NCBI RefSeq assembly: GCF_001870205.1
Contig: NZ_CP017267.1
Span: forward strand, 1,848,501-1,912,500
Direction of reading: 5' to 3'
Length of the DNA stretch: 64,000 nt
DNA from: Vagococcus teuberi
GTDB taxonomy: Bacteria > Bacillota > Bacilli > Lactobacillales > Vagococcaceae
Shown here: piece by piece, positions 38,423-48,008 of the stretch
Position numbering within the stretch: the stretch's first letter is position 1
Layout: each line of letters opens with the position of its first letter
Made by a program: the position numbers and the translations under genes
The notes under the pieces: generated by a model
Databases searched by the model: none
Told to the model about the DNA's origin: nothing
What the model saw: the letters and a program-made list of their open reading frames with translations, nothing else

Positions 38423-39445
38423 CTATTTTATATTCGATTCGCACCATTGACGAAACTGATTGACAAAATTTAATACATTTTGATTCTCTTTCAAAGATGG
38501 CAATTCTGCAAGCAATACTTCTTTTGATTGCGAGGATTCTCCACCTTTATTTTGAACCAGGACGATTGATTTTCCTAAACCTTTTTGACTAAAAAGAGTT
38601 TTTGGTAATTGTAATATGCCTTGTAAGTAAACTTCTTCCACTAACCATTTTTTTAGGACATCTGCTTGCTCTGTTTCCAAAAAGTTATTTGGTAATAAAA
38701 ATAAACCAAATCCTCCTTCTTTAACATATCGCATGCTTTGTTCCATGATTAAATGATGAGCATAACTATGTTCAGTAGGAAAAGATGTCATGAAGTCTTT
38801 TGCTACTTCGTCTTTAGGATAATACCCTATCGGTAAATCAGCTATTGCCACATCAAGTGGTTCGATAAGAAGTGGCTCTAAAGAATCCTGGTGAAATAAT
38901 TCAACCTCTAATCCTAACCAATTCTTGTTTACTGCAGCTACTTGTAATAGCAAGTCATCAGCATCAACGCCAACGCCTCGAATATCTTTGTAACCAGCTA
39001 AATCCAAATTACTCAAAATTGTATAGAGTAAGTTACCCATACCAACTGACAAGTCCCCAACAACCATATTGCTTTTTTCATGTTTGGTTAGTTGTTCAAT
39101 CATATAAACAAATAAAAAACCAATACTATCTGGTGTTAGTTGATGATTTGCTTGAAGTGGTTCCACTTTTAAGCCACTAAGTAATGTTAACTGGGTGATT
39201 TTTCGTTTTTCTTCAACTGACAAGTCCATATTTAATAATTCTTGATAATATGTTTCAAGTTGTGTCACCTCTGACTGACTTGGCACATTATCAATCACAC
39301 GAACACTGCCACCATCCAATAAATTTTCACCGTTTTCAACATAGGCATCAAAAAAAGACGTGTCCAATGTCTTCTGTAGCAATTTCACAGATTCATTCAA
39401 ATCTTGAAAGCCTATCTCAACATTCGTTTGAGACAAATGTGTCAC
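38423..39445 (-). CDS. Class I SAM-dependent methyltransferase (N6-adenine type fold)
   Basis: A 340-residue protein resembling the methyltransferase domain of type I restriction M subunits and Bacillus YtxK. Segment [15 protein letters not shown] corresponds to the SAM-binding motif, and [12 protein letters not shown] occupies the catalytic N/D-P-P-Y position. Here it reads D-L-P-I, so DNA methylation is doubtful. Start is GTG (39445) or TTG (39436); AAGGAAGAGG serves either. Sits between the comG operon and ackA. Confidence 0.82.
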   Translation of the reverse strand: MTHLSQTNVEIGFQDLNESVKLLQKTLDTSFFDAYVENGENLLDGGSVRVIDNVPSQSEVTQLETYYQELLNMDLSVEEKRKITQLTLLSGLKVEPLQANHQLTPDSIGFLFVYMIEQLTKHEKSNMVVGDLSVGMGNLLYTILSNLDLAGYKDIRGVGVDADDLLLQVAAVNKNWLGLEVELFHQDSLEPLLIEPLDVAIADLPIGYYPKDEVAKDFMTSFPTEHSYAHHLIMEQSMRYVKEGGFGLFLLPNNFLETEQADVLKKWLVEEVYLQGILQLPKTLFSQKGLGKSIVLVQNKGGESSQSKEVLLAELPSLKENQNVLNFVNQFRQWCESNIK

Positions 39446-39562
39446 CTCTTCCTTGTCTTATTCACAAATCTCTTACTTTCCTATTCTATCGAAAGAATTT
39501 GGATATTTCAAGGCATTCAAACTGAAAATGATAGGGTTTTTTTCGTCTGATGATAGCCTTTA

Positions 39563-39889
39563 CTAATTATTTACAAAAACATGTCGTTTAAAACCACTGT
39601 GAAGTTCTATTTTTAATTTCACTAAACTACCAAATCTGCTTTTCTCCAGTGTCACTTGCCCCACAGAATAATTGACAATTTTCGTTTCATTATTTTCCAT
39701 TATTAAAATATCTGCTTGAGATTTTTCTTCAAGTATATCTGCTAAATAAGAGTCTGTTGCTTGCTTCATCAACAACTGCTTTTGCTGGTAATCATCAATA
39801 AAATATAAGGTGCTAATCGTAAAAAGTGCCAATAAACACAAAAAAGGGATCGCTATCCCTCCTTCATTATTTTTGTAAAAAGTAGACAT
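39563..39889 (-). CDS. comGG: Competence protein ComGG
   Basis: A 108-residue minor pseudopilin-like protein of the DNA-uptake machinery. NNEGGIAIPFLCLLALFTISTLYFI is the N-terminal pilin-type helix without a standard cleavage site, as usual for ComGG. GGGGAG lies before the ATG. It overlaps comGF by 23 bp and is the last comG gene. Confidence 0.82.
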   Translation of the reverse strand: MSTFYKNNEGGIAIPFLCLLALFTISTLYFIDDYQQKQLLMKQATDSYLADILEEKSQADILIMENNETKIVNYSVGQVTLEKSRFGSLVKLKIELHSGFKRHVFVNN

Positions 39890-40280
39890 ATCTCTCCCCT
39901 TTTTCCGTTTCTAAATTCATCTCAATCATACGGTCGTGCTCAATAAAGTTCGCTGTTTTAAGACCTACAATAATTGGGTGAAATCCAGGTTGCTTCCTCA
40001 ATGTGTCTTTGTATAAGTCAAAAATGATTTTATCCTCTTTATCTGCACCTATTTTTTTGTAAATCAATTGACTAGGTTGTACCTCAACAAGTGTCAGTTC
40101 TTTTATTTCATACTCTAATTGTTGTTTTCCAATCTGTATTTCCAGATAAGATGCGTCTTTTTGTACTTGCCATATGCCATTGACCTGCTTGATAAATGGT
40201 GTCACAAATAATAATAATCCCATCGTTAAACTAAGTGCCACAAGACACTCGAACAGTGTAAAACCACTTTGTGATGTCAG
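39867..40280 (-). CDS. comGF: Competence pseudopilin ComGF, apparent CTG start
   Basis: The pilin signal SQSGFTLFECLVALSL lies upstream of the first conventional start (GTG 40241), so the true start must be earlier. In the 50 or so codons back to the preceding in-frame TGA there is no ATG, GTG or TTG; a CTG at 40280 overlaps the comGE stop as CTGA. Predicted 137 residues from there. It is a minor pseudopilin, cleaved before the Phe of GFTL. The start may be CTG or the strain may have lost its start codon. Confidence 0.75.
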   Translation of the reverse strand: MTSQSGFTLFECLVALSLTMGLLLFVTPFIKQVNGIWQVQKDASYLEIQIGKQQLEYEIKELTLVEVQPSQLIYKKIGADKEDKIIFDLYKDTLRKQPGFHPIIVGLKTANFIEHDRMIEMNLETEKGERYVYFLQK

Positions 40281-40579
40281 CCATCTCTGCTGATATCTAA
40301 CACGCGACCATTTTTCTTTAAAACAATCTGTTGATCACTCCCATCAATTATCACTATCTTTTCTTTTTCTGCTTTTTTGCGTAAGGCTTCCTTATCTTTT
40401 TGTGTGGTAGCATACTGCCATTCTTTGGCAAAAATCGCTAGCTCTAAATCATGCTGACTTTTCTCCTGTTCATATCTGATAAAAACGAAGGTTTCACACA
40501 TAAAAAGGATTCCCACTGTTAAGGCAAGCATAGCTAAAAGACTTTCTAATAATAAATACCCATCATTTTTTCTCAACAT
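40277..40579 (-). CDS. comGE: Competence pseudopilin ComGE
   Basis: A 100-residue minor pseudopilin. NDGYLLLESLLAMLALTVGILF is a pilin-type N-terminus in which Tyr replaces Phe after Gly and Glu is at position 5. The rest is charged and short. Overlaps comGD by 17 bp and comGF by the CTGA junction. Confidence 0.82.
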   Translation of the reverse strand: MLRKNDGYLLLESLLAMLALTVGILFMCETFVFIRYEQEKSQHDLELAIFAKEWQYATTQKDKEALRKKAEKEKIVIIDGSDQQIVLKKNGRVLDISRDG

Positions 40580-41006
40580 ATTTAAACACCTTACTACTAC
40601 CTAACTGAACCACATATCGAATGCTCGTTTGAGTTGAGTCATCATAAAACTCAAAGGTTTCTAAAACACTTGGACTAGCTGATCCACTCTGTAGCGTTAC
40701 TTCACTGTCTTTTTGAATATATAAAGGCCTGTTTATTTCAATCTTCTCTTCTATTTTTTCTCCCTTAAAGGTGTAACTAAAGAAGAGACACTGTGAGGAG
40801 CTTATTGCTTTAACTTTGCTCTGTTCTTGTTCAACAACGGCACTATGCTGACTTCTTTCATATAATCGTTCAAACAAAATGAGTTGAGAAGCAGCAGTTT
40901 GTTTTTCCCGCCACTTCTCTATTTTTAAAATTGGCATGATAGCTAAAATACTAATAACAAGTAACACACATAAACATTCCCAGAGTGTAAAACCTTCATC
41001 ATTCAA
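40563..41006 (-). CDS. comGD: Competence pseudopilin ComGD
   Basis: A 147-residue minor pseudopilin starting MNDEGFTLWECLCVLLV, with the prepilin peptidase site before Phe. Overlaps comGC by 8 bp (ATGAATGA). Later part is beta-rich and poorly conserved, as in the family. Confidence 0.88.
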   Translation of the reverse strand: MNDEGFTLWECLCVLLVISILAIMPILKIEKWREKQTAASQLILFERLYERSQHSAVVEQEQSKVKAISSSQCLFFSYTFKGEKIEEKIEINRPLYIQKDSEVTLQSGSASPSVLETFEFYDDSTQTSIRYVVQLGSSKVFKYVEKK

Positions 41007-41298
41007 TCACAATGCCTATTTTCTCGGCTTTGTCTTTTTGTTCTTTTGAAATATATCCTCCCTGAACTAATTCATCTAAATCTTTTGGTCGTTCAGAATG
41101 ATCTAAATAGTACATTTCAGTTTGCGTTTGGATGACCTTACCTAGCGCTTCATCTCCTTGTTTGTTAATACCGGCTTGTTGTTTCGTCAAATTTGGTACA
41201 AACAAAATAATCAAAACAGCAATAACTAATAACACAATCAGCATTTCAAGCAACGTAAAACCGTCATGTTTTTTTCTTAACTTCTTTAACGTATTCAA
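40999..41298 (-). CDS. comGC: Major competence pseudopilin ComGC (TTG start)
   Basis: A 99-residue major pseudopilin. HDGFTLLEMLIVLLVIAVL is a textbook class III signal cleaved between Gly and Phe. The start is TTG at 41298, whose last two bases overlap the comGB stop (TTGA); GGGGG lies upstream. The extended frame further upstream lies wholly inside comGB. Confidence 0.92.
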   Translation of the reverse strand: MNTLKKLRKKHDGFTLLEMLIVLLVIAVLIILFVPNLTKQQAGINKQGDEALGKVIQTQTEMYYLDHSERPKDLDELVQGGYISKEQKDKAEKIGIVIE

Positions 41299-42344
41299 TA
41301 GAAATCCCCCATTCCACTGTATATTGGTAATAATAAAGAGCCATAAACTGATACAATCAACACAGCAATTAATAAAAATGTGATTGGCTGTAGCCACTGA
41401 ATTTTCTTCTCACATTCGGCAATAAATACTTCCCACTCTCGTTGTCCAAATACCACTAGCTCTTGACCTAATTTGCCGTGAACCTCTCCTTGTCTTATAA
41501 TCCAGGTTAGTTCTGGTTTTAAGAACGACCACTGACTGATTGGCTCATCAATAAAAATACCCTCTTCTAATTTTATTTTAATTTTTTTTGACATCTCTTG
41601 CATCAAGTCAGAATAGCCTTTTTGTTGCATAATTAAAACGACTTCTTTAAATTCCATTCCTTGGGATAATAAATTTCCCCATTCTGTTGCGAATAGAGAC
41701 GTGTAATAACTTGTTAATAATTTTCCGACAAGCGGTATTTTACAATACAACTGTAATTTTTTGATTTGTGATTCTCGGTTTAATCGTTTATTTATCAAAT
41801 AACAACTAGCAAAAATCAGAATCAAACCAATACCACCATACTTCAGCCCATTATCCAATAAAGTAAACATACTAGGTTGTGAATCATCTTGGGATAAATC
41901 AGACAACTGAGGTAAAATGAACCACTTCATTCCGACTATCATTGCAAGTAAAAATAACAACAATAAAACTGGATAACTTAGTACTTTTATCATGTCTTTT
42001 CGTTGTTTTTCCCTTTCTTTCATTTGGGTGGACATTCGCTTTAACGTTCCTACTAAGTCTCCATGTACTTCAGAAAACTTGATTGGCGCTAATTGTTCTT
42101 TAGAAAAACCTACACCCATCAAACAATTAGCAAACCTCTCTCCTTTCAACAACTTCTTTTCAATGTATTTAAATTGTTTATCCTGTTTGATAGAGATTGT
42201 CCGCATAAATTTGATGCTTTGTTCTAAACTAAAACCATTTTCTAAAAGGTTCCCTAATAGGTATACAAATTCATATTGCTCTTGACGTGATAAAGCCTTA
42301 ATTTTGGTAGGTTTGGTAAGTTTTTTGTGTAATTCTTTTTTCAT
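41295..42344 (-). CDS. comGB: Competence pilus membrane protein ComGB
   Basis: A 349-residue polytopic GspF/PilC-type protein; the platform of the pseudopilus. Two homologous halves with FVYLLGNLLENGFSLEQSI and FATEWGNLLSQGMEFKEVV, and three membrane segments. Start chosen at the ATG 42344 inside the end of comGA; ATGs at 42416 and 42404 are possible but would give a longer overlap. Confidence 0.88.
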   Translation of the reverse strand: MKKELHKKLTKPTKIKALSRQEQYEFVYLLGNLLENGFSLEQSIKFMRTISIKQDKQFKYIEKKLLKGERFANCLMGVGFSKEQLAPIKFSEVHGDLVGTLKRMSTQMKEREKQRKDMIKVLSYPVLLLLFLLAMIVGMKWFILPQLSDLSQDDSQPSMFTLLDNGLKYGGIGLILIFASCYLINKRLNRESQIKKLQLYCKIPLVGKLLTSYYTSLFATEWGNLLSQGMEFKEVVLIMQQKGYSDLMQEMSKKIKIKLEEGIFIDEPISQWSFLKPELTWIIRQGEVHGKLGQELVVFGQREWEVFIAECEKKIQWLQPITFLLIAVLIVSVYGSLLLPIYSGMGDFY

Positions 42345-43245
42345 AGTAGGCTTTCTGCAAGCTTTTTTCCCAGCTGTTTTTATTTTCTTTGTCTGATATA
42401 TCATATAGCACACCATATTTTCCTTTTGTCGTCAGTGGAATCATCTCTTGATAGATAATTCCTTGTACACTTTGATTGATTTCCTCTTTAGGAATCCCTA
42501 ATTCGATTAATCGTGCTTCAACTCCTTTCCTATTTTTTGCATGAATAGTCGAAAAAACTAAATGTCCAGTTAAAGCCGCTCGCATAGCCATCTGAGCTGT
42601 CTCCCCATCTCTTATTTCGCCAATCATCAAACAATCTGGGCGATGTCTTAAACATACTTTAATTAATTCTTGATATGTCAGCCCAATCTTTTCATTCACT
42701 TGAAATTGCATAAGATGGCTGTCTTCAATTTCAACAGGATCTTCAATCGTAATAATATGTTTATTTTGTTTATGAATCAGGTGCTGCATCAAAGTATGCA
42801 TGGTCGTTGATTTTCCAGAACCAGTCGGACCAGAAAATAAAAACAAGCCATTACGCGTGACTTGTTGGTTAATGCTATCTAACTGTTTTGGGTTGATGAA
42901 ATGAAGCGTCTTTGAAGACATCGGGTATAAAAAACGAATCACCAATGTCTCCCTATTTAGAAAATCTCCTACCACAGATAAACGTATTCTGACGTTTCCT
43001 TGTTTGCGTTTTATTGTCGTTCCACCCATTTGTACTTTTCGTTTTTCTGCAATATCCATTCCAGCTAGATATTTAAAATATAAAATCAATTGCTCTGCCG
43101 TTTTATGAGAGAGCTGACTGTAACGATGAATGTCATGATGGTGCCTAAATGATAATTCATAATGTGATGATTTTGGTAAGACATACAAATCACTCATTTG
43201 ATTGGAAAAACCATAATCTAATAATGTCATAGCAAGTTTTTTCAT
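42298..43245 (-). CDS. comGA: Competence pilus ATPase ComGA
   Basis: A 315-residue secretion ATPase of the GspE/PilB type that powers pseudopilus assembly. Walker A GPTGSGKSTTM, Asp box (IITIEDPVE), Walker B (CLMIGEIRDGETA) and His box (STIHAKN) are intact. The ATG at 43245 lies seven bases after AAAGGA. It heads the seven-gene operon. TCGCAAATA about 35 bp upstream vaguely resembles a ComX box, but the match is poor. Confidence 0.94.
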   Translation of the reverse strand: MKKLAMTLLDYGFSNQMSDLYVLPKSSHYELSFRHHHDIHRYSQLSHKTAEQLILYFKYLAGMDIAEKRKVQMGGTTIKRKQGNVRIRLSVVGDFLNRETLVIRFLYPMSSKTLHFINPKQLDSINQQVTRNGLFLFSGPTGSGKSTTMHTLMQHLIHKQNKHIITIEDPVEIEDSHLMQFQVNEKIGLTYQELIKVCLRHRPDCLMIGEIRDGETAQMAMRAALTGHLVFSTIHAKNRKGVEARLIELGIPKEEINQSVQGIIYQEMIPLTTKGKYGVLYDISDKENKNSWEKSLQKAYYEKRITQKTYQTYQN

Positions 43246-43305
43246 TGTCATTTCCTTTCTCATAACTTATATTTGCGATTTTTTTGAAATTGACCTAAAA
43301 AACAC

Positions 43306-43338
43306 AAAAAAACCAACTAGACGTTATCTAGTTGGTCA
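43306..43338 (-). terminator. Intrinsic terminator after yebC
   Basis: Ten-base stem ACCAACTAGA/TCTAGTTGGT (43312-43336), followed on the minus strand by seven Ts. It separates yebC from comGA. Confidence 0.9.
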
Positions 43339-43343
43339 TTTAT

Positions 43344-44066
43344 TTACATGTCAGCTGATGTGAAGACTTCTGACACGTCATCATCGTCTTCTAACGTATC
43401 AACGATTTTCTCTAATTTTTCTTTGTCACTATCACTCAATTCAACCAGTGTTTGTGGCACCATTGTTAATTCTGCTTGCGCTAATGTGTAATCTTTCTCT
43501 AACGCATCTCGCACCGCTGTAAATTCACTTGGATCCGTGTAGATTTCAAATACTTCATCAGACACCTCGATGTCGTCTCCACCTGCTTCAAGCACACTTA
43601 ATGTCATCGTATCTTCATCCACATCTAGTCCCTCACGTTCAATCACAATATATCCTTTACGATCAAACATATACGCTACCGAACCTGATTCTCCTAAAGA
43701 ACCACCATTTTTATTAAACGCCACACGCACATTAGTCGATGTACGATTACGATTATCTGTTAAAGTATGAACCAAAATGGCAACACCTGCTGGGCCGTAT
43801 CCTTCATATACTACTTCATCATAGTTTTCACCTTCACCAGCACTTGTTGCTTTTTTGATTGCACGCTGGATATTATCATTAGGCATATTGGCTGTTCTTG
43901 CTTTATCTAATACTAATCTTAATGAAGGGTTAGAAGACAGATCGGGACCACCACTTTTTGCTGCCATATAAATCTCGCGTGATAATTTTTGAAACACTTT
44001 ACCACGTTTAGCATCTTGTGCTCCTTTTCTATTCTTAATGTTATTCCACTTTGAATGTCCTGCCAT
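43344..44066 (-). CDS. YebC/PmpR-type protein
   Basis: A 240-residue protein of the TACO1/YebC family. [25 protein letters not shown] starts it, with [18 protein letters not shown] and [12 protein letters not shown] following. Members act as transcription regulators or, as shown recently for some, relieve ribosome stalling. GAGGGGAA precedes the ATG. Sits just upstream of the comG operon. Confidence 0.95.
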   Translation of the reverse strand: MAGHSKWNNIKNRKGAQDAKRGKVFQKLSREIYMAAKSGGPDLSSNPSLRLVLDKARTANMPNDNIQRAIKKATSAGEGENYDEVVYEGYGPAGVAILVHTLTDNRNRTSTNVRVAFNKNGGSLGESGSVAYMFDRKGYIVIEREGLDVDEDTMTLSVLEAGGDDIEVSDEVFEIYTDPSEFTAVRDALEKDYTLAQAELTMVPQTLVELSDSDKEKLEKIVDTLEDDDDVSEVFTSADM

Positions 44067-44141
44067 TTCAATTCCCCTCTTTCTAAAATAATATAAAATA
44101 CATAACTTTAGTTTAACATAAGTTGTTCTATAATGAGACCT

Positions 44142-44654
44142 TTATCTAACCTTCTTTGACCTATTGCGAATAAATCCAAAATAAATCACTAGCATCACAC
44201 ATGCTGTTAACGCCCCAACACTATCAAGCATCACATCTTGAAAAAGTGGTGTTCTATCACCTGTTAGCATTTGATGATATTCATCCATCGCTGCATAACC
44301 TGTCGCACTAAACCACGCAAAAAACAAACTCCAGATTGATTGCTTTAATTTAGAATGTAACACTAAAAACAAACTTCCCCCTAGAATAAAAAATGTAAAA
44401 AAATGAGCGGCTTTTCGGATAAAAAATTCAACAAATTTAAAATAACCCATTGCTCGAATACTGACTTCACTGTCACCATAATTAAACATTATTCCTTGAA
44501 GTTTTGATGCAAATGGCTCACTTTGCAACCACTTTTGAAGTAGTGGAACAGAATTTTGCTCTGTATAGGTTTTTGATGAACTATAAAATAAAATAACCAT
44601 AATCACAATCGCGATTGCAGTATACACTTTAGGTTGACTTAATTTACTTTTCAT
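44142..44654 (-). CDS. VanZ family membrane protein
   Basis: A 170-residue protein with four predicted membrane helices and the VanZ-like signature RKAAHFFTFFILGGSLF followed by GYAAMDEYHQMLTGDRTPLFQDVMLDSVGA. VanZ relatives lower teicoplanin sensitivity in some strains; most have no known role. The ATG at 44654 has GGAG upstream. Divergent from pepF. Confidence 0.88.
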   Translation of the reverse strand: MKSKLSQPKVYTAIAIVIMVILFYSSSKTYTEQNSVPLLQKWLQSEPFASKLQGIMFNYGDSEVSIRAMGYFKFVEFFIRKAAHFFTFFILGGSLFLVLHSKLKQSIWSLFFAWFSATGYAAMDEYHQMLTGDRTPLFQDVMLDSVGALTACVMLVIYFGFIRNRSKKVR

Positions 44655-44750
44655 AATGAACTTCTCCAATCTTAAATTTTTTTGCTTTTTTATCATTGTT
44701 TTTTAATAGTATAGGGTATAATATAACCATAATGAAAGGAGTCAGATAAA

Positions 44751-46565
44751 ATGACATATTCAATAACATGGGATTTAGATTCAATTTTTAACGGAGGTAT
44801 CGACTCAAAAGAGTTAGAACAACGCCTATTATTACTAGATGACGAGATTACAGAATACCAATCACTTGTCACAGACTGGAATCCAGAAACAGATGCGCCT
44901 GATTTCCAAACATTTGAGGCAATCATGACTGTTCAAGAAAAACTATCTAAAGGATTTGGTCAAACAATTAGTTTTGTCAATGCCATTCAATCTGCAGATG
45001 TAAACAATAAAAAAGCTGGTAGTGTATTAGCTGGTTTATTTACTAAATTGACTGGTTTTAAAAACGCTAATGTCTTATTTAATAAAAAACTAACTAACCT
45101 TTCAACTGATACTTGGAACACACTTCTTCATTCTGACTTTGCCAAAAAACAAGGTGTGGCTTTTAATTTAACAGAAGCTCGTGAACAAAGCAAACGCTTA
45201 TTAAGTGAAAATGAAGAGTCCGTTATTAACCAATTATCAACAGATGGATTCAATGCTTGGAGCTCTCACTACGATACAATCGTAGCAAACATCCAATTTC
45301 CATTTGAAGAAGATGGTAAAACAACGTATCTTTCAGCCGGTCAAGCTTTTAACCGTATGATGGGAGACGCTGATAAAGATGTTAGACAACGTTTGTTTGA
45401 TACATGGGAAAAAACTTGGGCAAATTATGCACCACTTTTTGCAGACACCCTAAATCATTTAGATGGATTTCGATTAACAAATAACAAACTACATGGTATC
45501 ACTGATCATTTGGAAATTCCATTAGAGTATAACCGTATGAAAAAAGAAACATTGGATGCTATGTGGGGAACAATCGCCGCAAACAAACAACCATTCGTTG
45601 ATTTCTTAACTCGTAAAGCACAATTATTTGGTAAAGAAAAAATGGATTGGCAAGATCAAGATGCACCTGTTATTTTAGGTGAGTTTGAAGAAAAACGTTA
45701 CACATTCAATGAAGCAGCTGATTTTATTATTGAAAATTTCAATAAATTTAGTCCTAAAATGGCTGACTTTGCTAAAATGGCCTTTGAAAAAAGTTGGATT
45801 GAAGCAGAAGATAGACCAGGTAAACGTCCAGGTGGTTATTGTACTGGATTACCAGAAAATGAAGAATCTCGTATCTTCATGACATACGGTGAATCAATCA
45901 ACGAAGTCTCTACATTAGCTCATGAATTAGGACATGCTTTCCATTCACACGTGATGTGGGATTTACCATCCGTTAGTCAAGATTACGCCATGAACGTAGC
46001 CGAAACAGCTAGTACTTTTGCCGAACTGATTGTCGCTGACGCAACGCTTAAACAAGCTAAATCAGCCGAAGAAAAAATCAATTTACTTGATATTAAAATG
46101 CAAAACGCCACAGCGATGTTTATGAACATTCACGCACGTTTCATTTTTGAAAATAATTTCTATACTGAACGAAAAGAAAAAGTCTTAACAGATACAGAAA
46201 TCACTGATTTAATGGTCGCTGCTCAAAAAGAAAGCTACTGTGATTCATTGAATTCTTATCATCCACATTTCTGGGCAAGTAAACTGCACTTCTATATTGA
46301 TGATGTGCCATTCTACAACTTCCCATACACATTTGGTTACCTGTTCAGCTTAGGTATTTATGCCTTCGCTCAAAAACAAGGAACATCATTTGAAGATGAC
46401 TATATCGCTTTATTACGTGATACAGCGTCAATGACAACTGAAGAATTAGCCAAAAAACATTTAGGTGTTGACTTAACATCAAGTGAATTCTGGCAAGCTG
46501 GAATTGATATGATGATTCAAGACGTTAATACTTTCTTAGAATTAACAGAAGACTACGTTAAATAA
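44751..46565 (+). CDS. pepF: M3-family oligoendopeptidase F
   Basis: A 604-residue zinc metallopeptidase cleaving peptides of intermediate length. N-terminal helical lid region, then catalytic HELGHAFHSHV near residue 392 with a downstream Glu in NVAETASTFAELI. AAAGGAG is just before the ATG, and TATAAT lies 30 bp upstream (44718-44723). Ends in a strong shared terminator. Confidence 0.94.
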   Translation: MTYSITWDLDSIFNGGIDSKELEQRLLLLDDEITEYQSLVTDWNPETDAPDFQTFEAIMTVQEKLSKGFGQTISFVNAIQSADVNNKKAGSVLAGLFTKLTGFKNANVLFNKKLTNLSTDTWNTLLHSDFAKKQGVAFNLTEAREQSKRLLSENEESVINQLSTDGFNAWSSHYDTIVANIQFPFEEDGKTTYLSAGQAFNRMMGDADKDVRQRLFDTWEKTWANYAPLFADTLNHLDGFRLTNNKLHGITDHLEIPLEYNRMKKETLDAMWGTIAANKQPFVDFLTRKAQLFGKEKMDWQDQDAPVILGEFEEKRYTFNEAADFIIENFNKFSPKMADFAKMAFEKSWIEAEDRPGKRPGGYCTGLPENEESRIFMTYGESINEVSTLAHELGHAFHSHVMWDLPSVSQDYAMNVAETASTFAELIVADATLKQAKSAEEKINLLDIKMQNATAMFMNIHARFIFENNFYTERKEKVLTDTEITDLMVAAQKESYCDSLNSYHPHFWASKLHFYIDDVPFYNFPYTFGYLFSLGIYAFAQKQGTSFEDDYIALLRDTASMTTEELAKKHLGVDLTSSEFWQAGIDMMIQDVNTFLELTEDYVK

Positions 46566-46568
46566 ATT

Positions 46569-46610
46569 AAAAACCTCTATGATTGAGCAATATCAATCAT
46601 AGAGGTTTGT
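46569..46610. terminator. Bidirectional terminator between pepF and queT
   Basis: Sixteen-base perfect stem AAACCTCTATGATTGA/TCAATCATAGAGGTTT (46571-46608) between convergent genes. Confidence 0.92.
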
Positions 46611-47123
46611 TTATTTAGTAAAATCAATTTTTTTACTCATCCAGTATATCATAACCCCACCAACTATCATCGAAAATAGTTCTCCTAAGCCAATAATTAG
46701 CCAGTTATAGAAAAATGGTAAATTATATAATACTGTGAGTTGTCCTGCAACAGTAAACATAGATATCGCAAACGTCATAGCTGTTACAACCATTTTTATT
46801 TTCATATTGTTGATACGTTTCGTGATGGCATAATTGATGACCAATACTAGAAACGTACTAATACTTCCAACCAATACATCAATAATTCCTAATGGTGAAA
46901 AAGCATTGGCTATCGCCACACCTAATGTCACAGCAACTATATAGCGTTTGTTATAAAGTGACAAATAATTAAACATTTCAGATAATCTTAACTGAATCAC
47001 ACCAAAACTAATGACCGATAACACTAACGTCACTGCAACATACAATCCTGCCACAATGGCCATTTTTGCTGTATCTTGTGTTGTCCAAGACGCCACAACA
47101 GATTGTTCTTTTTTATTTTCCAT
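46611..47123 (-). CDS. queT: QueT-type ECF transporter S component (queuosine precursor)
   Basis: A 170-residue membrane protein with about five or six helices. DTAKMAIVAGLYVAVTLVL, IQLRLSEMFNYLSLYNKRYI and FSPLGIIDVLVGS are typical of QueT, the S component for preQ1 or preQ0. It would feed Tgt and QueA, encoded in this window. AAAGGAG is eight bases before the ATG and lies within a candidate preQ1-II riboswitch. Confidence 0.9.
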   Translation of the reverse strand: MENKKEQSVVASWTTQDTAKMAIVAGLYVAVTLVLSVISFGVIQLRLSEMFNYLSLYNKRYIVAVTLGVAIANAFSPLGIIDVLVGSISTFLVLVINYAITKRINNMKIKMVVTAMTFAISMFTVAGQLTVLYNLPFFYNWLIIGLGELFSMIVGGVMIYWMSKKIDFTK

Positions 47124-47129
47124 TTACAT

Positions 47130-47208
47130 TTCTCCTTTACAAGGAATTACCTTGCTAATAACTACAACCAAAGGATGTGAGAAATATTTCCCAACGAAGT
47201 GTTGTAGT
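47130..47208 (-). promoter_or_regulatory. Candidate preQ1-II riboswitch before queT
   Basis: Reading the minus strand: an 8-bp stem ACTACAAC/GTTGTAGT (47201-47208 with 47161-47168) closes a loop that contains TCCTTT (47170-47175), then TATTAG, then a hairpin CAAGG-TAATT-CCTTG (47140-47154), then AAAGGAGAA. TCCTTT can pair with AAAGGA, sequestering the ribosome-binding site as a pseudoknot. This stem, pseudoknot and hairpin order is that of preQ1-II (COG4708) riboswitches of Lactobacillales. Loop sizes differ from the Lactococcus example I recall. Confidence 0.55.
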
Positions 47209-47258
47209 GCGAAAACTCGCTAATTAATAGGATACACTTTTTCTACAAAAAAACAATC

Positions 47259-48008
47259 CTATTTTGTCATCCATCCACCATCAATTGGAACTATACTTCC
47301 TTGTATATAAGATGATGCTTGACTTGCTAAAAAAAGGGTTAATTGAGCCACTTCTTCAGGCGATGCCCAACGTTTACAAGGCGTTTCATCTGCTACCCAT
47401 TTAGCCATGTGTCCATCTCCTGAAAAATCAGCTGCATTCATTGGCGTTTTGATTGCTCCTGGTGCAATCCCAACCACATGAATCCCTTGTTCAGCATAAT
47501 CTAAAGCCAATTGTTTTGTAAATCCGACAACAGCATGTTTTGACATGGTGTAACTAACACCACCCCCACCACCAATCAACCCTGCGATAGACGCCATATT
47601 GATAATCGTACCACCTTGTTGTTTTAACATCATCGGTAATATTAATTTAGTCAATCGAAAGTAACTTTTCACGTTCGTTTCATAGATAACATCCCATAGT
47701 TCCTCAGATATTTCATTCAATGGCTTAAACTCATCCAATTTACCAGCAGTATTTAATAATATATCTATTTTACGATACTTCGCTAAGCACTCACTAACTG
47801 CTTGTTCCAAATCATCTTTTTTAGTGACATCACCTTTAAAAAAAGTAAATGATTCTGAGTATTGTTTTTCTATTTCTTCTTTATCAAAACCAAACACATA
47901 TGCCCCTTGCTCTAAAAACAAACAAGCTTGTTCTTTGCCTATACCAGACGCCACTCCTGTGACAAAGACTACTTTCCCTTTAAACTCTGTATAATTAATA
48001 GAATTCAT
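47259..48008 (-). CDS. SDR family oxidoreductase
   Basis: A 249-residue classical short-chain dehydrogenase. TGVASGIG is the cofactor-binding motif, NTAG follows, and the catalytic Ser-Tyr-Lys are in NMASIAG/ VSYTMSKHA. Resembles 3-oxoacyl-ACP reductase-like enzymes; substrate unknown. The ATG at 48008 overlaps the preceding gene's stop (TAATG). Confidence 0.88.
   Translation of the reverse strand: MNSINYTEFKGKVVFVTGVASGIGKEQACLFLEQGAYVFGFDKEEIEKQYSESFTFFKGDVTKKDDLEQAVSECLAKYRKIDILLNTAGKLDEFKPLNEISEELWDVIYETNVKSYFRLTKLILPMMLKQQGGTIINMASIAGLIGGGGGVSYTMSKHAVVGFTKQLALDYAEQGIHVVGIAPGAIKTPMNAADFSGDGHMAKWVADETPCKRWASPEEVAQLTLFLASQASSYIQGSIVPIDGGWMTK

Noticed and set aside
43250-43290. ComX (cin) box before comGA
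   Set aside because: TCGCAAATA is only a partial match to TACGAATA and no supporting T-rich spacing was clear.
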